From: Charina bottae
Taxonomy: Eukaryota > Chordata > Lepidosauria > Squamata > Charinaidae
Length of the DNA: 64,000 nucleotides
Assembly (NCBI GenBank): GCA_023362775.1
Contig: JALMGJ010000005.1
Span: forward strand, 71,664,963-71,728,962
Reading direction: 5' to 3'
Position 1 is the stretch's first letter. Every line of letters starts with the position of its first letter. Of the stretch, positions 24,353 through 36,068 are shown one piece after another. The position numbers were made by a program, and so were the translations under genes. The notes under the pieces are model-generated. The model worked only from the letters and a program-made list of their open reading frames with translations. It was not told where the DNA came from and did not search any database.

Positions 24353-24420
<68 letters not shown>
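24297..24420 (+). mobile_element. Short L2-type 3' end with (GATA)n tail
   Basis: Contains only the terminal stem-loop (24311-24343, ccgcccagag...gatgggcgg) followed by tgataaatca and about 15 GATA units to 24412, then ataatagataaaata. It is inserted into the older antisense L2 copy. The tail matches the ATAG microsatellite seeding known from snake LINEs. Confidence 0.88.
24353..24412 (+). repeat. (GATA)n microsatellite
   Basis: About 15 uninterrupted gata units directly abutting the L2 3' end. Confidence 0.97.
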
Positions 24421-25742
24421 AAATAATCATAGTGACAGAATTAAAAATCAGTCACATAATGCCAGCTGAAACAAAGCTGTTTTCATGGCTCTTTAGAAAG
24501 CAAACGAGGGTTCCTGGCATACCTCAGTGAGTAAGGTTATAGCGAGGGGCCCACTGTAGAGAAGGATTGAATGGGTCCATATATTGTTTGATCTCATACA
24601 AGTAGGTTCATAAGCATTCCCTGTCTGCTTGCTTGCATGCATGGGCAAGGCAGATTATCTTTGGATGGTATCCTGGAATCAATCCAAATAGAGCTTTATA
24701 GGTCAAAGGCAAGACTTGGAAATCTATTGGCACCTAATGCAATGACTAGAGAATTTATACTCTCACTGTGCAGTGACATCTCTCACTTGTTAATATGTAG
24801 GCAATCACATTTTATGTAAACTGCAGTTTCTGGATTGTACAGTATTCAGAGGCAGCCCCATATAGAGCATGTTACAGAAATCTAAGCGTGTGGTGATGAG
24901 TCATTAAGTTTCAGTGACTGTCACTGAAACCTAATGGCCCATTTAAAGCCACAACTGGTGCAACAGCCCAAGATAGATTTAAGTAAAGGCCCCCCTGGCC
25001 ACCACTTCCACCTACTGTTCCCCCAGGACCCCCAAATTATGGACTACTTCCTTCTGAGAGAGGGCGATTCTGCCATTAGTGAGCCTGTGTTGGGGGGGAG
25101 GGGCAAACAATCCATCTTACTGGAATTCAGCTAATCTTGTTTTGGCCCATCCAAATACTATGTTAGGATTTTCACAGCATTATCTGGCATGAAATCTACA
25201 GTGATCGTACGTAGTTGAATATGATCAGCATACGGCCGGTACCTTACCCCAAACTGATGGATGACTTCTCCCAACCAGTGTGAGTTAAATAGATGATAAA
25301 TAGCAGTGGGAGTAGACTTGAGCCCTATAGCACTCTACATTGGAGCAGTCACAGACAACTACTTATCCCGTACTACAATTGACTGAAATTGCCCACTGAA
25401 GTAGAAACAGAACCCTATAAAACCATGTCCTGACGCCCAACTCCCACAGATGGTCTAGTAAGATACTATGATAATGGTATGAAAAGCTGCCGAGAGGTGC
25501 AAAAGGACCAGGAGCAGCAAACTTCCACCCTGAAGGTCCAATGCTGGTCATCTGTAGAGCAACCAGTGTTGTCTTTGTCCTGTGTCTGGACCTGAATTCA
25601 GACTGGAAGGGATCCTGATAATCTTTTTCATCTAGAACCTTCTGTGACTGACAGCTGTGATCCATAGCAGAATTTATCAGTTGCAACGTGTATTAGAAGT
25701 AAAGTTGTCACCACTTAGCATTCAAAGTTTTATACAATAAGA

Positions 25743-26001
25743 CAGATCATTCCAAACTGTGTGTCGGGACACGTTAGTATGTCGGCTGCAGTGTCTGGGT
25801 GTGTCGTGGCTGCTGCTGCCTCTGAGCCCTGCCAGGATTCCTCGCAGGTCCTAGTGCCTGCCTTGTGCCTGGCTGCCTCCAAACCTGCTGTGATTCCACG
25901 CAGGTCCTAGTGCCTGCCTTGTGCCCTGCTGTAAGAGTGTGTCGCGAAATGATGCATGTCTAAAAAGTGTGTCACCAACATGAAAAGTTTGGAAAGCTCT
26001 G
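25743..26001 (+). mobile_element. Non-autonomous hAT element (copy 2)
   Basis: 259 bases with degenerate left end cagatcattccaaact and right end agtttggaaagctctg. Flanking 8-mers caataaga and cattaaga match at 7 of 8. The internal sequence (gtgtgtcgggacacgttagt, gctgctgctgcc) is closely similar to copy 3. Confidence 0.88.
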
Positions 26002-26939
26002 CATTAAGAGAACTATAGGTTCCTTTTTTCAGACTGCCCTGACTTTTTAATAACCAGATAAGATTTATACCCACCATGTGAATAAGACCAATTTAACATT
26101 GGACCAAAAAAAATCAACTCCTGGTTCCTGTTGTACATCGCTATTAGAGCAACAAGCAAACTTTGTACCTTAAAATATTGTATAGGATTAGTGTCCAAAA
26201 GCCCTTTTTTCCACTTGCAGGAAACATACATGCCCTGGCAGCGTTTTTTTTCCTGCTGTCTCCCCATGGCATTGCCTTCATCCAATGAGTGAGAGTGGTT
26301 TAAGTCATGCAAGTGTTAAACTCATGTTTTCCCCCTTATTCTGACACAGTCCAAGTCCAGTGTTAGAGTTTATAAAGTCTGTTAGACTACCTTCAAGGGA
26401 AGCAACTGCATTGGCTTGAGATGGAGGCAGTAAAGGCAGTATAAAGATAGGCAATGGGCCACACATTTCATGCCAGTGGAGTTTTCTGTTGACTGAAGTA
26501 TGTTCAACTCAACAGTGGAAAAAGACTCTTAATAGCTGATTTGAAAATTAAACTCATAGAATAAGCCAGGTGAAACAGTTTAGCTTGGGATTTGCTACAT
26601 GGCAAGTTTTTGACTCTTTTTTTTTTTTTTAAAAGGAGTTGCAAAACTTCCAGAAAGAGATGCATCAGCATTTTGGATAGCCAGTTTAGATGTCCTCCAT
26701 ATGACTCCCATAAATAGCTGCTTAATGCAGAGGAGCCAATCAGTGTTCTGCATTATCCCCAAAGATTGCATATTGAATCTCAGAGGCAAAATCTGCTTTC
26801 TTAAAATATGAAAAAGCCCCCCAATAGGTATGAAGCTTTCTAGTAACCTTAATACACCTACTGCTAATAAAAACAAATCCAAAGGTTAAACAATTTGAAT
26901 GACCCTTCCAATATCACTGCAATGATCCTGTGGTTCTTT
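26002..26939. other. Intron, no feature recognised
   Basis: The minus-strand frames at 26013-26312 and 26595-26882 are not recognisable proteins. Poly-T at 26620. Confidence 0.5.
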
Positions 26940-27185
26940 GAGACCTCCCCAAAATAAAGTGTAGTTGCCTGGTGAACCCAGCTCCCTTGAGAAGTCTATA
27001 ATACTGGGAAAAGTCGAAGAAAAGAGAAGAAGAGGATGACCAGCAACAAGGTGGATGGACTCAATTACAGCTGTGATCCACTGCTGAAAGACATGAAGGG
27101 CCAGGTTGAGGACAAATCTTCCTGGAGAGGATCTATCTATGTGGTTGCTAAGAGTTGACACCAACTCAATGGAACATAATCAAAA
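26940..27185 (+). mobile_element. Diverged RTE-type LINE 3' end
   Basis: Conceptual translation around 27000-27165 reads KRRGRPATRWMDSI...HC, then WLLRVDTNSMEHN. This aligns with the BovB C-terminus (KRRRGRQRMRWLDSITDV ... SRTRLND) but is clearly a different, older family. No intact ORF. Confidence 0.6.
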
Positions 27186-27379
27186 CCAATCAGTCACTCG
27201 ATGAAAAGAGTCATGTGTCCCTGTTCGTTTTGATTGTGTGGGTAAAGTAGAGTACTTCTTGGATATCTGTTCTGAAGATCTTGATGCCTATAAATGCCTG
27301 GCCATAGTTGAGTAAATTTTTGATCATAGACATTAGGTTTCACAGAACCACAGTGGAAGCTAATACCAAAACACTATGG

Positions 27380-27669
27380 CAGAGCTTTCCAAACTGTGTG
27401 TCGGGACACGTTAGTGTGTCGGCTGCAGTGTCTGGGTGTGTCGCGGCTGCTGCTGCCTCCGAGCCCTGCCAGGATTCCACGCAGGGCCTAGTGCTTTCCT
27501 TGTGCCTTGCTGCCTCCAAACCTGCTGTGATTCCGTGCAGGTCCTAGTGCCTGCCTTGTGCCCTGCTATAAGAGTGTGTCGCGAAATGATGCCCTGCTGT
27601 AAGAGTGTGTCGCGAAATGATGCATGTCTAAAAAGTGTGTCACCAACATGAAAAGTTTGGAAAGCTCTG
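27380..27669 (+). mobile_element. Non-autonomous hAT element (copy 3)
   Basis: 290 bases, ends cagagctttccaaact and agtttggaaagctctg, flanked by cactatgg and ctctatgg (7 of 8). Near the right end a segment with gtgtgtcgcgaaatgatg is tandemly duplicated, which accounts for its extra length over copy 2. Confidence 0.9.
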
Positions 27670-27937
27670 CTCTATGGAATTTTTAAAGTATGGTCCCATT
27701 CACTTCATGATAATTTTCTCCCATTTGTCACTGAATGAGGATGAATTATCATGGACTGAACAGGCTTTAGAATTGAGAGAATAATTATCACCCCAGCAGA
27801 GCATCTAAATGAATACAAATTATTTGTACTACTGGTATAGAAGATGATGTAACACATTTGTTTATCTGCCCATGCAAATGTATACATATTGTCCAGATTA
27901 TAATTTAATGTATTTAATCATGTTAATATTTGAAATT

Positions 27938-28308
27938 AACCATTCATTTAGTGATGGTTTGGACTTAAAATGGTGTTGAAAAAAACGACTTACAACTGGT
28001 TCTCACACTTATGACCATCGCAGCATCTCCATGGTCACGTGATCACGATTTGGGCGCTTGGCAACCGGTTTGCATTTATGACTGTCGCAGCATCCCGTGG
28101 TCACATGATTGCCAGGTTTGACCTTCCTGGCTGGCTTCTGGCAAGCAGAATCAATGGGGAACCACATGATTCCCTTAACGACCATGTGGTTCACTTAACG
28201 GCCACTGCAAAAAAGGTCATAAAATCAGGTCAGATTCGCTTAATGACTGCTTCGCTTAGCAACTGAAATTCTGGTCTCAATTGTGGTCATTAAGCGAGGA
28301 CTACCTGT
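27938..28308 (-). mobile_element. Widespread amniote MITE (ACAGGTAGTCCTCG family)
   Basis: Minus strand begins acaggtagtcctcgcttaatgacc and continues with tcacatgattgcc/tcacgtgatcacg-type segments and atgaccgt-type repeats to the degenerate far end near 27938. I recognise the unit from many reptile introns. Probably Tc1/mariner-derived; the right end is followed by TA. Confidence 0.7.
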
Positions 28309-28574
28309 AAATGGTATATAGGGAAATATTTATCTGTATATGGACCAATGCTGTTTTTGGAAAGTGATGTACCCTGAATTGTACAAAATTTTGTACAGTT
28401 ATGGCAGTGAATACTGTGATATTTTGTAGAAATCAAAAAGGAACTTCAAATGCCATCTATTTGAACTCATTCAATATTAAAGCTTGTTCAGGATATACTA
28501 TAAACAGCTTGTAAAATGTTAATTTAATTTGATAAGAGAAAATGCTAGCTACTTTTTACTTTTATTTGTTTTAG

Positions 28575-28879
28575 AACGACAGTTGAGTTCGTCTATGGCT
28601 GCATCAAACACCCTCACTTCCACTGTAAGTGGTATCAGTAAAGAACTTGTAGAACTGCAGCATCTCATTCAGTTTCCAGAGGAAGTTGCTAGCATTCTGA
28701 TGGAGCAGGAGGAGGATCTCTACAGAAAAGTGTTGCCGGTTGACTATCTCTGCTTCTTAACCAGAGATTTGGGGAATGCTGAATGTCATACCAAACTTTC
28801 AACCATTAAAGCAACTTTTCTGTCTGTCCCAGATGGGGAACACACTGCTGTTGAAAATTTGGTGACACGATTCAATGAG
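28575..28879 (+). CDS. PLCE1: PLCE1 coding exon B (Ras-GEF domain start)
   Basis: The acceptor is tttgttttag|aacgac and the donor gag|gtaggt. The exon has 305 bases. Its first two bases complete a Glu codon with the last base of exon A (g+aa), giving continuous PLCE1 protein (AIERQLSS). It ends in phase 0 at Phe-Asn-Glu. The segment from about [20 protein letters not shown] is the first conserved block of the CDC25/Ras-GEF fold (helical, family pattern P-E-E-[VL]-A-x-x-L through V-D-Y-L). The C-terminal NLVTRFNE leads into the second block. In the family this domain activates Rap1. No stop or frameshift is present. Confidence 0.95.
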
Positions 28880-30332
28880 GTAGGTGGAGGATTTTGATTA
28901 TTTTTTGTATGTTGTACATGTGTATGTTTTTTAAGGACAGACTGGAAGGCTCTCTAAATGAAGAGAGCTCTCTAAGCTGGGGCCTTTTCCTTTTTGATGA
29001 ACCCTATCAGGCTGACTTTATGGGAGCACACATTTGTAATTTGAGCAGGGTGAAGTAGCTAGACTTAGCTGCCATTTTAATTCCCCACAGTGCCTCTGCT
29101 ATAGCACTGCACTAGGGCATTATGGGAAACTAGTTGTAGTTGGAACCACTGATGAACCTTGCTTTGAGTATTGGGCTAGATTTTTTTTAGAGGATCAGAC
29201 AGGCTCTAATGGTGAGCCCTTCCATTGCACTGGGGCCCTAGTAGTTGCCTGAAGAGCTATATAATTGCCAATCCTGGTCTTTTGACAAATAGATTGATTG
29301 TAACAATGGATTGGATTGTTACAGAGAGCTTATAATTTAATTGTCTGGACTGTTTTGTTACAGAGTGAACATCATTTTCCTAACAATGTGAATGAAATAT
29401 GAAACAGGCATTTCTAAATTCTAACAGATCCTATGTATTTATTCATAATCCATAATCCACAGCACTTTCATATGCTGTGATTGTCATTAAGGAATTTTTT
29501 TTTAATTTATTCTTTTGATTTCTATCACCGCCCCATCTCCCCCGAAGATGTTCTTTTTTCTGTTGAGGGGAAACCTTAAACTTATTTTCTGCCTTATTTA
29601 AGTATGACCGAAAGCCAACAGTGCCATTAGAACAGTGTAATATATACTGTTGTGCAATTTTCCTGAGCTGCCTCAGCATGTCATTTCAGTGTAATAGTAC
29701 CAGCAGTAATGAGAGCCATCCTAGTCCAGATAAGTCAGTTACATGATAGGTATACTGTATGATTCAGGGCATAAGTCCATATGATTGAACTGGCAGTGTT
29801 GCTCAAAAAGGACATGACTAAATGTTTATTTGGTTCTATCATCATAATCAACAGGATCATATTTATTAGAATTATTGACTATCTAGTGAACATCAGTTTT
29901 ATACAAATGTATGTACTATGGCTATATAGTGCTTAAGATTTGTTTCGCAAGAACTGCTTTAGATCTTGTAGTGAGAATGCAGCACTGTTTCCACTGTTTC
30001 AGTGAGCCCTGACAGGCATTGTATTAATGTTCCAGTGCACTGCAAGGCATCTGTTCCATAGTGAATCCAATGCATTACACAGCTTTACTGTGCAGCTATT
30101 ATGCAATGGAAGAAGGTGCTAAATTCAACATCGAGAGAGAATATAATACCACTAATGGATGAATAGGATGTTGTTGGAGAAACAGTACCTGGAATTATAG
30201 GAAGATTTGGATTGAGTAAATGCAGTAATGGAGGAGATAGATTGATAGACATTTGTAAAGAGAATTCTTTGTTTACTGCCAACACATACTTCATACAACA
30301 TAAACACCAGTTACATTCCTAGATTCCTAGAT
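28880..30332. other. PLCE1 intron start after exon B
   Basis: Donor gtaggt at 28880. Apart from the L2 tail at 29496 nothing is recognised. Confidence 0.6.
29496..29550 (-). repeat. L2-type LINE 3' tail fragment
   Basis: atttctatcaccgccccatctcccccg, antisense terminal stem-loop remnant. Confidence 0.65.
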
Positions 30333-30530
30333 AAAGATTTTTGGGACCCATTCCAGTTGGGTTTCAGGCTGGGGTAAGATAGCATTGGTCACACTTGTTG
30401 ATGACCTTTGGCAGAGCCGGAATGGAAAAGGGGCATGCATCCATCCTCTCAGTGGCCTTCAGTTCCTTTGATCATGGCATCCTTATGAACTGGTTGTTTT
30501 TGGAGTTTGGGGCTTCGAAATTTAATAAAT
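30333..30530 (+). mobile_element. L2-type LINE RT fragment
   Basis: Bases gggacccattccagttgggtttcaggctgg and ttgatgacctttggcagagcc correspond to the L2 motif DPFQSGFRPG...VDDLW. A degraded SxAFDxxDH-like stretch follows (tggccttcagttcctttgatcatgg). The 3' part is deleted, ending in (aaac)n. Confidence 0.65.
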
Positions 30531-31121
30531 GAAACAAACAAACAAATATCAGAATTAAATAGACTACATAATAGGAAATAGAAGCTTGAGAGGTACAATT
30601 GAGTCAGGTAAGAACTTCCAGGTGCAGATTATGGAACAGATCATGAATTATTGAAGTCAAATATACAGGTTAAACTTGTAAAATAATCATCATACAGTCA
30701 GAAAGATCTCAACCAAAATATGAATAAATGAAGAGATATAACAAGAAAAGGAAAATAAGAAATATTTATAAGAAGATCAGAGAAATCCCATTTATATTGG
30801 TAATGTGGTAATGTGTAAGAATACTCAAAAGTAAGCATGAAGAGATCTTATAGAGACACACAAGATTAAAAAAAAGGAAAGGCTATACTGAAACCTTTAC
30901 AAACGGGATTATAGAAGGGGAGAAACATTTCTAGAGAGAAAATATATTTAGGAACCTACACCCCTGGAAAGTGAGGTTCGACAAGTAATAAACCACTTAT
31001 CAACTAGGAAAGTATCAAATGCAAATGCAATATTCATGAACTCTTTAAAGCTGTAGAAGAACAGGTAGCTGGTGCTAGCAGCCCTGTGTTAACAATATGG
31101 ATAAGACTGTATGGGCTACAG

Positions 31122-31392
31122 CATTGCTTTCCAAACTGCCGCCGTTGGTGACACACCAACGGCAGCAGCGGTGGTGCGCGCAGTGGTGCGCGCGTTAACT
31201 GTGGCAGCGGTGGTAGTGTGTATGGCGGCGGCAGCAGCGGCAGTGGCCTCACTAAAACGCGGAAGCACTGATGGCACACCGCTGCCATCATCGCTGCCGC
31301 CGCCACCATACACACAGCTGCTGTGCGCCCCCCCGCGCCACTGCTTTGCGACACACTAAACTGTGTTGCGACACACAGTTTGGAAAGCTATG
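31122..31392 (-). mobile_element. Non-autonomous hAT element (copy 4, reversed)
   Basis: 271 bases, with terminal gctttccaaact and agtttggaaagc. Flanking 8-mers ggctacag and ggctagag match at 7 of 8. Its gccgttggtgacacaccaacggc segment corresponds to the right end of copy 1, so it is inserted in the opposite orientation. The core is rich in GCN/GGT repeats. Confidence 0.87.
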
Positions 31393-32179
31393 GGCTAGAG
31401 ATTGGGAAACATTGGTACTAAATCATTTAAAAAAGAGAGGTACAAGAGAAAGTCAAAATTTCTGCATCCCTTTCTTTAAGATCTTATTTTAAAAAGTTAG
31501 AGAAATGTCAAATGAACAGGCAAGGCTCAGAAAAGCACAGCAACACCAAATCACATAGCTTATATAAGGCAAATACAAGAAGGTGAATGAAGATAGATAC
31601 TTTACTGCCAGAAGAACCAATTAATCAGTCTTCACCTACCTAATTCTTTACAGGCATTTTCATATTAAGACAACAATTTTTGTAGTTAGGCAATATAGGG
31701 GAGAAGACCTTTATGCACGGTCAGTGTTACTATTTTACTTCATTTTTTTTATGGTACCATTCAATATTTTATCTCTTTTTTAAAGCTCCTTTCTTCAACC
31801 ACAGCCTTCTCATATCACTGTCTGCAAAAAGAGAACTTTGTTTTATTAATTTAAGCTTGGAAAGGATCCATGCATCAGAATAGCCAGTTAGTTAACGAAG
31901 GAAATACGACTTCCGGTCAAGATAGTGCCCTGAACAGTAGCAGGAGTATGATCCGTGAAGCTTTTACTACTCTTTTTAAATTTTCAACTAATAAGATTTT
32001 GGTTACTTTTCTTTTCACCTTTGTTAAGCCATAGTAGGGATTGCTTTGATCCTTAAAACACCTAGTGCTTCTAAGCTCTGATGTTTATTAGAATTGTAGA
32101 CAAAAAAAGTCAACAGAAGGGGATTTCATTGTAGCCTCTAGTTACAAATTCATTTAACCCACCATCAGATCTGTCATTT

Positions 32180-32342
32180 AAATTCCATAACACCTCTAGA
32201 GATAAATCAGCGACTAGCCCAACATTCTCTGTTCAAAATACCTATGCAGATATGGGAAACTGGTAAACAGGACACAAATGCAATAGTATCCTTTTGCTTA
32301 TTTATGCTAGTCTATGACTGTAATAAAGATTGATTTGATTTG
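32180..32342 (+). repeat. LINE 3' end, ATTGATTTG-tail family
   Basis: Ends gtctatgactgtaataaagattgatttgatttg, the same tail type as 45380 and 17955. Confidence 0.5.
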
Positions 32343-32378
32343 TATTCCTTAGCAATGTATATAGAAAAACATAACATA

Positions 32379-32645
32379 CCCACTCCTCGTTTAGAGACCA
32401 AGTTCTGTTCCAGGTCATTAAGTGAAATGGTTGCTAAGTGAACATGTGACAGAGAGAGAGAGACGCTGCCAAGATCACTGTTTCATTCAGATAAAGTTCT
32501 CTCATACAACTACAACAGTGTTACTCTCACTCTGGCATGTGTTGTTGTCAGGTGCATGAAATTTGGTCATAAATGTGCGCATTGGGGGGAAAATGAATTT
32601 TTTATTACCGTCGTATTTGCAAATGGTTGCTAAACAAGGAGTGGG
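32379..32645. mobile_element. TA-flanked MITE with 22-base TIRs
   Basis: 267 bases flanked by TA (32377-32378, 32646-32647). Left TIR cccactcctcgtttagagacca and right TIR tggttgctaaacaaggagtggg pair with three mismatches. Internal words (cattaagtgaaatggttgctaag, ggtcataaatgtgcgc) resemble the element at 27938. No coding sequence. Confidence 0.8.
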
Positions 32646-35484
32646 TATACCTTTCATACTGGAAGCAATATATACTATCATGATTAATTACCATTGATAG
32701 TTTTATCCTCTGTGATTTATCTGAATTAGATTTGGTTTTTAATATTAAAAATTATTGTTGACAATCCAAATCCAGTGGCCCTGACCCTTCAGCACCCCAT
32801 CACCGAATGACAACAAGGGACAGTAGGGTGTTGATAGAGTGTTATGGATGTACTCTGTGTCCCCTCTTTTTCATTCTGCCTGCGCTTTGTTGGTGAGGTT
32901 GCTTCCTTGTGCCCTCCCAGGAACACATGCCCTTGGACTCTCCTCCTGTTGGATTAGCTTGCTAGATACTAGGCTTTGCCTATCCCTATAAGGTATTTCC
33001 CGAAATCTTCTTCCTGCTTCCCCAGTCATTGCTCAGGTCAGATTTTTGTTCTCAGGAAAGCTCAGATGCATACATTGAATGCTTCAGCCACCAACATTTT
33101 TTATATTCAGAGTTTATCTTGTTTCTCAGTGTGTATCAGTATGCTGCATGTACCTCCTGAGTTTGTGGAATGTGGGCAACAGCAAGTTTGCTTACATGGT
33201 AGTCTCTAGATGAGAGATCCTAGCTTGCATAGAACAGAGTAAGCATGCTTTGGCTGTGCTTCTGAAACACTGGCCAAAATGTTCCAGAACTAAATGGTAC
33301 TTTTCCTGCCTTTAACAGGAAATGCTGCATGTGGTTTGGGTACAACTACAGCTGGTAGCCTAATCTAGACTTCTCTGTCTTTAGCATTATTGACTGTTTG
33401 AGCTATAAGTAAACAGCAGCCAGCAACTGTAGGTGTGGTATGTTCACCTGGAATCTAGAGAAGGTGGGTCCTCTAGGTTAATATCCAAAGTTGCAACTGA
33501 TGGAGAAAGCTCCATCTGCCTGTTTTGAGTTTGAGAAGCAGTTGGATTTAATACAATCTTGTTGGTTGTTTCATTATCTAGGAGCAAGTCTGACTCCAAG
33601 CAGCATACTTACTAGCCGTTTCAAAAGAGTTCCTTTTACTTATATTTACAGGCAAAGAGATATACTTGTCAATCTTGAATTGCCTTGCAAGGTTTTGTAG
33701 GTTCAGAGAGTTGGAGAGAGATTGAAGTAAGAACACGTTGCTGGAGGTGCTGCATTTTCCATTGCATGCTTGCTTCCTACTGCATTTTAATTCTCCTGAG
33801 AAACTCAACCATTTTTCCATTGAGAGGAAGGAGAGACAAGTGGCTTTAGAAGCCTCATTTTTACCTTAACGTCTAGCAGTTTAGGTAAAGCAAGGGCTTT
33901 AAACGTTTCGAAGGAGTCAGGAATCATGTTTAAATGTAAAGAAATTTCCTTGTGATAGGGACACAGTAAATATCGGTGGCTTCACTAAATACATATAAAC
34001 TTACACTCAGAGGCTTTTCTCGGTATAGAAGTTGCAGACATTCTGTTTGTTATGCTGCATAATAAGATGTATTTTTGCTAAAGATATAACATGTATTGGG
34101 GAAATATATTATTTCATTATGTACAGCACCAGCTGCATACTCAATATGTTTGTTGTACTCTATTGCTAAGACAGCCTTTCTATGCATCTCTATTATTGTA
34201 TCTGAAAAAAAAATTCCAGGGGAAAAAGTCATGCTTTGGTTGGCAAAAAAAATGTAACTGCTTTCTGGCATTGCCTGTAAAAATAATTCACGATATTTAT
34301 ATTGTGGGAGCCAGAATGAATTTTTAGATGACAGACTCTTGATACTTAATGGGAGAGAAATATTTCATACCTCAGTCCCACCCCCACTCCCCATTATTTC
34401 TTGCAAATTCTCTACTATGTAACAGTTTGCTTTTTTGTAATTTTTTTTATTATATACTGTACATTAGCACTTTATTTACTTAATAGTTTTTATTCTCTGA
34501 GAAAAGAACTTTCGGCTTTTTGTGGTTACCCATTCATCTTACAAACTGGCTCTTGGGATTGTATAATTTAACTTTATTATCAAATCAATTTGTAAAAGCC
34601 TTAAAGTCCTATTATGGTTGACCATGAAATATAAAAGAAAAACATTGCAAGACATTTTTATGTATTAAATGAAACCGACTTGTTATACAACCTTTGCTTA
34701 GATTTAAAAAAGAATAGTCAATATTTTCAGACCCTTTTAGAAAGAAACAATGTCTAAGAATATGTAGAAGGGATTTTTACAACAACCTAATTTTGTATAC
34801 TTGTGTTAAAGGAGTATCAGTAGATTTTTTCAAGCTATAAATAGCCACTGATCACAAGGGGATCCTGTGAAAAGTGATAACCTTTTAATTTAATCACTTA
34901 AAGATCACTCAGTTATTTGAAGATTATAGTTAACATTTTAGATATATTCATAAGCTTATATATTCATCATATTTCTAAGTTATAGAAGTATCACTGATTT
35001 TGTGGTGAAATAACTTGTTATTGGGACCTTTTTAAAAAGTAATTTTCAATGTTTTTCCACTCTCACATAACATTATGTTTACCTATTTATCTGTCTATTT
35101 TGATCCTATGGAGGTAAATAATTTTTATGTAATAAATGTGTCTGAGACAGCTTAACTCTCTTGCAGTCCAAAAAGAGATGTCTTAAAAGTGTACATTTGC
35201 TTCAGCAGTGGAATGTAAATAAATATTTCATTCCCCAGTTCAGAATTTTTTGAGAACCTAAATGAGTTTGCAGAAACCTTTAGAAAATATTATGTTTGTA
35301 TAAATAGCTAAATGTTTCCAGTCCTTGTTTGGAACAGTATATTTGAATTAATATATAATCAGATTAAACTGGTGAAGGTACTTTGTTGTTAGTTCATGAT
35401 ATTTTATTAAAGAGATTTACAGTTTTTGCAAAAGGAAGCAGGATTTTTTTTAAAAAAACTTGTATTACTGTGTACTGAGTGTTT
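32646..35484. other. Intron, no feature recognised
   Basis: AT-rich, short open frames only. Confidence 0.55.
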
Positions 35485-35621
35485 ATTGTCTGGATTTGTT
35501 TTCTCATTTTGTCTCTCATAGTTGAGGTCTACCTATGATGTCAATTACAGGCCTCTCTCATCTTTTTAAGTGGGAGAACTTGCACAATTGGTGGCTGACT
35601 AAATACTTTTTCGCCCCACTG
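35485..35621. mobile_element. Solo terminal fragment of the same Tc1 family
   Basis: 137 bases matching the right TIR of the element at 18180-19782 with one substitution visible (tttcgcccc for ttttgcccc) near the end. It ends cgccccactg followed by TA (35622-35623). The internal side breaks abruptly at 35485 with no transposase and no partner TIR nearby. Confidence 0.9.
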
Positions 35622-36068
35622 TACATATAATTTTATATAGGTATATATGGTTTTATATAGGTAGGGAAATTTGGAAAAATTATGTCTAGTTGTTGTTGTT
35701 CAGTCGTTTAGTCGTGTCCGACTCTTCATGACCTCATGGACCATAGCACGCCAGGCCTTCCTGTCCTCCACTGTCTCTTGGAGTTTACTCAAATTCATGT
35801 TCATTACATCGGTGATGCTATCTAACCATCTCATCCTCTGCCGTCCCCTTCTCCTTTTGCCTTCAGTCTTTCCCAGCATCAGGGTCTTTTCCAGTGACTC
35901 CTCTCTTCGCATTAGGTGGCCAAAGTATTTGAGCTTTAGCTTCAGCATCTGTCCTTCCAATGAGCAGTCAGGGTTGATTTCCTTTAGGATTGACTGGTTT
36001 GACCTCCTTGCAGTCCAAGGGACTCTCAAGTGTCTTCTCCAGCACCACAGTTCGAAAGCATCAATTCT

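Larger units (their letters stand above)
24205..25690 (-). mobile_element. Old antisense L2-type LINE, interrupted at 24297-24420
   Basis: Antisense L2 sequence. On the minus strand DPFQSEFRSRHRTKTTLVAL (25580-25615) corresponds to the L2 motif DPFQSGFRPGYGVETALVAL in the copy at 39970. The rest (for example 24900-25330) aligns in order with the L2 body, and the tail lies near 24205-24296. Heavily degenerate. Confidence 0.75.

Noticed and set aside
24353..24412. CRISPR-like array
   Set aside because: A simple GATA microsatellite without spacers, in a vertebrate genome.
31034..31359. Alanine/proline-rich open frames
   Set aside because: They lie in the GCN-repeat core of hAT copy 4.
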